This document shows positions 14,974-18,883 of a DNA stretch of 18,883 bases, one piece after another; position 1 is the first letter of the stretch; each line of letters starts with the position of its first letter. Position numbers and translations under genes: made by a program. The stretch comes from an uncultured Bacillota bacterium (lineage in GTDB: Bacteria > Bacillota_I > Bacilli_A > Erysipelotrichales > Erysipelotrichaceae), in the NCBI GenBank assembly GCA_937919165.1, contig CALFPO010000047.1, positions 1 through 18,883 on the forward strand. The letters are read 5' to 3'. The notes below the pieces were generated by a model. That model saw only the letters and a program-made list of their open reading frames with translations. It had not been told where the DNA came from and did not search any database.

Positions 14974-17502
14974 CTATTCTACGTCTAGTGTTATGCGATA
15001 CCTGATCTTGTCGGTATCAACTTTATATGCAGTTCCTTCAATATCCAACGAAGGAAGCTGTTCATTATATCTGTTGGTCATCTCACAGATGTCCATGTAA
15101 TCGCCATTGATCATCTTCATCATGATCCTGTATTTGCCTCTTAGATCCTTGATGCTGGTCTTGGCCTTGAAGCAGATGTTCTTGAGATCATACGATGATT
15201 CATATATGCTCTTATAGTCTAGGCTGCAAGCCGAAGCTTCGCTTTCCATCTTGATCGCTTCTTCCTCACCTAGCAAATAGACGCTATTCTCAATGCCATC
15301 AAGCTGTCCATCGCCATAGTTCAGATAGAACATCATCGCAATGCCTTCAATATTCAGATTGCCTTCTTCATCGATTGTGATGTCATCGAATGCTACCAAC
15401 GAATCTCTGATGCTAGGCTTGACTATATCCTTCAGTTCCATGATTTCTGCCATTATATCAAGTTCCAAACGATAGCCATTCATGGCGTTGGCACATAATC
15501 TGTACGTAAGTCCTTCATTATCTTTGATTATCAGGCTGTGTTCTTTGAGAACGCTGCTTAAATTAGATACAAGCGAAAATCCCCTATTCTCGGTCTTGAG
15601 CTTAAGATAGTAGCTGCCATTTTCAAGCTGACTTAGATCAACATCGACTTCAAATCCGCAATTGCTGTAGCTATAACCGTCATTGATCGAGAAGTAGCTT
15701 GTATCAAGTAAACCGCATTCTATTTCCTTGCATAGGCTATCGTCAGCATAGTCATATATCTGCAGAGTATGCTTTATTGAACTAGGATCATCGAAATTCA
15801 TATTGGTGAATCCACCAAATCCTTCGATATGCAGCACATTTCCATCAATAGATAAGTCATCAACCATCGTAAGCGATTCATGGCTGATGGTCATCAGGCC
15901 ATTGTTTGTTATCTTTTCGATATTGTTGACCTGAACATATCCAACAGAAGAGCTCCAATCATAGATGCAGATCTCATCGCCAGAGTAGATGTTGTTATTG
16001 AAGACAGGATTATTGGATTGGATCTTGTATTTTCCGCCATCTTCGCTAAGCAAGATGACGACATGGTTTTCTTGTCTAGTAGATGTATAGCTGCTTGTAT
16101 ATAGGATATTTGAACTGCTTTGTATCTTATATACTGGAGCGTTGAACTTATTGATTACACCAAGATCATAGGAATTATAGTCGGTCAGATTGCCATTGCC
16201 ACTATTGTCATACTTATCGATCGCATAGTAGATCGACGCAATCTTTGCTCCCCAATATGGATCGGAAGCATATTCCAGATTGAAGCCTGATCCCTTGTTT
16301 CCTACAAATGGACCATTGAAACGCCAATCGGTCACATCCATGTATTTCCTGAGATTCCTGCCCATCTGTTCCTCTACGCATTTTCTGATGGAAGAGAAAT
16401 ATGAGGCGTCATCAGGTGAATCGTCATAGGCATTCCAGCCAAAGAGATTGTTTCTGTTCTTGGCATATCCGCTTGTGCCATAGGCTGATTCAAGACACGC
16501 CATTGCATATACGATTGCCGCATTGCAGCCATAGGCATTCTGCGAATCGATGAAGGATGCTCCTTCATTCTTCAGCTTCGAATCGGTATTGCTTCCTTTT
16601 GTCGAAATGAGGAAACTGTCTAATGTCGCTGCAGAGATCTTGCTCTTGCTGCGCAATGGAAGATACTGATAGTAGTTATAGGCCTTGCCTACAAACTCTT
16701 TCTTCTTGAAATCGGTATAGAAATTGATGCCATCATCAGAGAAATATTTTACGTTCCTCTCCAGGAAAGGATAGCTTTCTGCATTTGAGACCTTTATCGT
16801 ATATTCACCCATCCTGATGTCAGAAGAGCTTGCAGGATATGCTACATGATAATGGAATTCCAGATCATCATAGTTGCCATTTCTCTTTACGACATAATAA
16901 TTAGGCACACAGATGGTCTTGTATGGGCTTGATGAATTGTAGGCATATGATCCGCCTAGATAGATCGGAATGGAATTCTTTATGAATTTTGAAGGTACCA
17001 GATCGGTATATTCGATATCCGCATAGCCATCAAAGCCATTGAGAATGACATGAACCCATCCCTGTCCTTCATGTCCGCTGATGGCAGACATATATGGAGT
17101 ATCGACATATGTCATCTCGTAATAGCGCGAAACATATGTGTATGTATAGTCATAGCGATCATTATATGACTCATAGATATTCTGAGTCGAAGATGATCCT
17201 CTAGGATATGAATAGACCAGTCCAGAACGCATTGCTACGATCTTGGTAGGCGAATAGCCATCTGCATGTCTGACAACATAATCGCCGCCAATCTCATACA
17301 TCTTGTTCTTGGCAGCTTCAAAGCTGTCATAGCAGGAATGCGCACTCAATGAACCATCATCTTCGATATATGAAAGTTCATACAGAGGACATGACATTGG
17401 ATAAAGCGATTCAGCTTCCACAGCATAAAGACCTCCTTTTCCTAAAGGAATGATTGTAGTCATGATCAATATGCTGATTAATGCTGAATAGACTTTCTTC
17501 AT
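14974..17502 (-). CDS. Secreted glucosaminidase-type autolysin with SH3-like and repeated beta domains
   Basis: The 842-residue product starts with a signal peptide (1-30, likely cleaved near AVEA-ES). An N-terminal region (35-280) contains SH3b-like beta strands with GQGWVHVILNGFDGYAD. Residues about 290-430 form a glucosaminidase domain of the GH73 type, which cuts the glycan strand of peptidoglycan: Glu338 in MACLESAYGTSGYA is the expected general acid, followed by NNLFGWNAYDDSP, and SDPYWGAKIASIYYAID closes the domain. A second SH3-like module lies at about 450-535. The last 300 residues hold two beta-rich units, each opening with a strand like L-x-I-x-G followed by FGGF or IAMM, which I do not recognise. 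There is no sortase motif or anchor. It begins 13 bases after the upstream stop, with GAGGAG as ribosome site. Confidence 0.85.
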   Translation of the reverse strand: MKKVYSALISILIMTTIIPLGKGGLYAVEAESLYPMSCPLYELSYIEDDGSLSAHSCYDSFEAAKNKMYEIGGDYVVRHADGYSPTKIVAMRSGLVYSYPRGSSSTQNIYESYNDRYDYTYTYVSRYYEMTYVDTPYMSAISGHEGQGWVHVILNGFDGYADIEYTDLVPSKFIKNSIPIYLGGSYAYNSSSPYKTICVPNYYVVKRNGNYDDLEFHYHVAYPASSSDIRMGEYTIKVSNAESYPFLERNVKYFSDDGINFYTDFKKKEFVGKAYNYYQYLPLRSKSKISAATLDSFLISTKGSNTDSKLKNEGASFIDSQNAYGCNAAIVYAMACLESAYGTSGYAKNRNNLFGWNAYDDSPDDASYFSSIRKCVEEQMGRNLRKYMDVTDWRFNGPFVGNKGSGFNLEYASDPYWGAKIASIYYAIDKYDNSGNGNLTDYNSYDLGVINKFNAPVYKIQSSSNILYTSSYTSTRQENHVVILLSEDGGKYKIQSNNPVFNNNIYSGDEICIYDWSSSVGYVQVNNIEKITNNGLMTISHESLTMVDDLSIDGNVLHIEGFGGFTNMNFDDPSSIKHTLQIYDYADDSLCKEIECGLLDTSYFSINDGYSYSNCGFEVDVDLSQLENGSYYLKLKTENRGFSLVSNLSSVLKEHSLIIKDNEGLTYRLCANAMNGYRLELDIMAEIMELKDIVKPSIRDSLVAFDDITIDEEGNLNIEGIAMMFYLNYGDGQLDGIENSVYLLGEEEAIKMESEASACSLDYKSIYESSYDLKNICFKAKTSIKDLRGKYRIMMKMINGDYMDICEMTNRYNEQLPSLDIEGTAYKVDTDKIRYRITLDVE

Positions 17503-17515
17503 TTTCTCCTCTTAA

Positions 17516-18454
17516 TTATTGCAATGATGTATCGATCTTTACCCAATTGTCATCGTTTGATAGCTTAATCAAAAGGCTTCCCTTATGTACATTCTCGTCA
17601 GGAGAGTAGACTTCAAAGAACAATGCTCCGCCAACACCCTTGACCAGATCCTTGTTCAGGATATTTTCGCATTCGATGGAACGGTATTCGCCAGAGAAAC
17701 AGCTGATTTCCTCATCGCTATTCTCTTCGATGAAGATTGCATCTGTAATCTGCACATTTTCTTGCGCTTCATTTACAGCAATCTCAAAGGTATAGACTCT
17801 CAAGGTAGATGCAATCTCATACTGTTCATCGTTATGCAGCATGAACGAAGAGATATATGATCTTGATACATAGATGTTTGTATCGCCTATCTCGATGCTT
17901 TCGCCATTATTGAGTTTCAATGAAGTGACCATATTGAGATTCTTATCCATCGCAAATTCCAGCTGCGTAGCATCCAGCAGGTTATAGACAAGGAACTTGT
18001 TGGCATAATCGCCTTCATAAGGTATGAAGAGTCTTGCCTTGCAGGTATTCTGATTGGAAACGACGCTGCGATCGATCTCAAGCTTTGAGACGTCATAGCC
18101 CTTCATTTCCAGCTTATTCAAATATTTAGCGATATCACCTAATTCAATCTTCTCTTTTGTCTGAAGCTTATTGAGGTCGAAAGCAACTGGCTCATTTGCA
18201 GTGAAGCTGATATCCGCAACGATGAAATTGAAGCCTAATTCACCGGTATCATCTTCATATATCTGATAATCATCAATGCTGAGTTTTACGCTTTCGACTG
18301 TCTCGACCTTTATTTCGGGAGTATTGGTCTCTTCGTTCTTGCCAAAAAACAGGTCAATTGCCTTGAACACACCAAAACCCAATAAACCGCCTATCAAGGC
18401 TACAGCTATAATCAAGACAATGATACGATCAACTCTGACTTTACGTTTAGCCAT
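17516..18454 (-). CDS. Single-pass membrane protein of unknown function in the envelope operon
   Basis: I do not recognise the family. The 312 residues consist of a basic N-terminus (MAKRKVRVDR), one membrane helix at about 11-35, an acidic linker (KNEETNTPEIKVE), and an extracytoplasmic domain of about 250 residues that alternates predicted beta strands with little helix, ending VKIDTSLQ. No lipobox, sortase signal or catalytic motif is visible. The ATG follows AAGGAGAAG and overlaps the end of the antitoxin-like gene by eight bases, indicating coupling. The next gene, 13 bases downstream, is the glucosaminidase. The context suggests a role at the outer face of the membrane in cell-wall handling, possibly as a partner of the enzyme; this is inference from position only. 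Confidence 0.75.
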   Translation of the reverse strand: MAKRKVRVDRIIVLIIAVALIGGLLGFGVFKAIDLFFGKNEETNTPEIKVETVESVKLSIDDYQIYEDDTGELGFNFIVADISFTANEPVAFDLNKLQTKEKIELGDIAKYLNKLEMKGYDVSKLEIDRSVVSNQNTCKARLFIPYEGDYANKFLVYNLLDATQLEFAMDKNLNMVTSLKLNNGESIEIGDTNIYVSRSYISSFMLHNDEQYEIASTLRVYTFEIAVNEAQENVQITDAIFIEENSDEEISCFSGEYRSIECENILNKDLVKGVGGALFFEVYSPDENVHKGSLLIKLSNDDNWVKIDTSLQ

Positions 18455-18668
18455 GGTTCTTCTCCTTCATCAATAGTTCTTCGGCTTCCATAAGTTCAGA
18501 AAAACGAGAAATAGGGATAATGGCAGCCATCGGCTCATTGTTCTTAACGATGATCTTGACATCATCAGGACCCAAAGATGAGATGATCTGCGCTGCCTTT
18601 CCCTGGTTCAAATGTGATATCGGAACCAATGAATTCAACATGGTTCCTACGCTAGATTTATATGTCAT
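18447..18668 (-). CDS. Orphan Phd/YefM-type antitoxin-like protein
   Basis: This 73-residue protein starting MTYKSSVG resembles the Phd/YefM fold: VPISHLNQGKAAQIISSL (helix of the DNA-binding part), then VKIIVKNNEPMAAIIPISRF (the repress-own-promoter beta pair) and SELMEAEELL. Full-length antitoxins usually continue with a toxin-neutralising tail; here it ends a few residues after that helix. No RelE/YoeB or Doc toxin follows. The next gene encodes a membrane protein. Two starts are possible, TTG at 18671 and ATG at 18668, and neither has a Shine-Dalgarno. The ATG is preferred because a strong promoter places transcription start on it. I infer a DNA-binding autoregulator of the envelope operon rather than part of a toxin-antitoxin pair. 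Confidence 0.8.
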   Translation of the reverse strand: MTYKSSVGTMLNSLVPISHLNQGKAAQIISSLGPDDVKIIVKNNEPMAAIIPISRFSELMEAEELLMKEKNHG

Positions 18669-18674
18669 CAACTA

Positions 18675-18704
18675 ATTATAAAAACCTATTGATATAATTG
18701 TCAA
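18675..18704 (-). promoter_or_regulatory. Strong promoter of the envelope operon, placed for a leaderless mRNA
   Basis: Perfect TTGACA (18699-18704) and perfect TATAAT (18675-18680) are 18 bases apart on the minus strand. Six bases (TAGTTG) then lead to the ATG at 18668, so transcription should start at or next to that ATG and leave no room for a ribosome site. This is the best-matching promoter in the window. Confidence 0.8.
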
Positions 18705-18746
18705 CATATTTAATGATATATTTACTATATTTTCTATTTATTATTT

Positions 18747-18774
18747 ATAGATATATTTATCTATATATTTATCT
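18747..18774. repeat. AT-only tandem repeat and weak hairpin at the galE 3' end
   Basis: The 12-mer ATATATTTATCT occurs twice without a gap (18751-18762 and 18763-18774). The second copy contains the galE stop. ATAGATA (18747-18753) can pair with TATCTAT (18758-18764) around a four-base loop, which might serve as a weak galE terminator. The surrounding 97-base gap is almost pure A and T. Confidence 0.7.
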
Positions 18775-18883
18775 ATCTCTTAATTTGCAATTAAATTTGT
18801 ATGTGTCTTCGCACATCTTTTCAATATCAAGCTCCGTCTCAAAGCCCAGAAGTTTCTTGGCCTTATTGGTATCGGCATACGAT
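18769..18883 (-). CDS. galE: UDP-glucose 4-epimerase, C-terminal end (partial)
   Basis: The final 38 codons (YADTNKAKKLLGFETELDIE onward, ending KLRDR and TAA) enter from the right edge. The pattern Y-A-D-x-x-K-A-x-x-x-L-G-(F/W) followed by a helix ending near a Cys/Asp and Trp/Tyr is the usual C-terminus of GalE, which interconverts UDP-glucose and UDP-galactose with bound NAD. Other extended short-chain sugar epimerases share parts of this tail, and the Rossmann domain is outside the window. It lies upstream of the envelope operon on the same strand but is separated from it by the operon's own strong promoter. Confidence 0.72.
   Translation of the reverse strand, partial: SYADTNKAKKLLGFETELDIEKMCEDTYKFNCKLRDR

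Noticed and set aside
18447..18454. Eight-base overlap and following gene read as a toxin-antitoxin pair
   Set aside because: The following product is a 312-residue single-pass membrane protein with no RelE, YoeB or Doc features, so the toxin part is not supported.

Overview
Apart from one short fragment at the left edge, every gene here lies on the minus strand. The content suggests a low-to-mid GC, anaerobic member of the Bacillota. The evidence is a T-box-controlled pheST operon, strong AGGAGG ribosome sites, a yhaM/recX pair, a single-chain pyruvate:ferredoxin oxidoreductase and PASTA cell-wall proteins. The overall look fits the Erysipelotrichia, but no rRNA is present to confirm that placement.

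Layout, reading along the minus strand from the right end. (1) The last 38 codons of a GalE-type epimerase. (2) A four-gene envelope operon (18668 to 12896): a small Phd/YefM-like protein, an anchored extracytoplasmic protein of unknown function, a secreted glucosaminidase, and an anchored protein with about nine PASTA-like repeats and no kinase domain. (3) nifJ (pyruvate:ferredoxin oxidoreductase), ending in a strong hairpin. (4) A monocistronic zinc-ribbon protein whose middle looks like the C-terminal domain of ribosomal protein L7/L12. (5) A recX - yhaM - membrane alpha/beta-hydrolase operon. (6) rplK-rplA with its own promoter, a probable L1 autoregulatory hairpin, and an L11 that lacks four residues of the thiostrepton-site proline loop. 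(7) A phenylalanine T-box leader followed by pheS and pheT.

The left end is anomalous. The pheT reading frame follows phenylalanyl-tRNA synthetase beta for about 586 residues, then switches in frame to the C-terminal end of a UvrD/Rep-type helicase, losing the last quarter of PheT including its anticodon-binding domain. Beyond this lies the convergent 3' end of an unrelated methyltransferase-like gene on the plus strand. The simplest reading is that roughly the first 430 bases come from another locus or organism and were joined at a short shared sequence, probably by assembly. A real deletion or fusion is possible but would need a second functional pheT.

The most interesting biological points are the envelope operon with its WHGSG-marked PASTA repeats, the orphan antitoxin-like first gene, two promoters placed so that transcription should begin at the start codon (leaderless mRNAs), the L7/L12-like zinc-ribbon protein, and the altered L11 loop.
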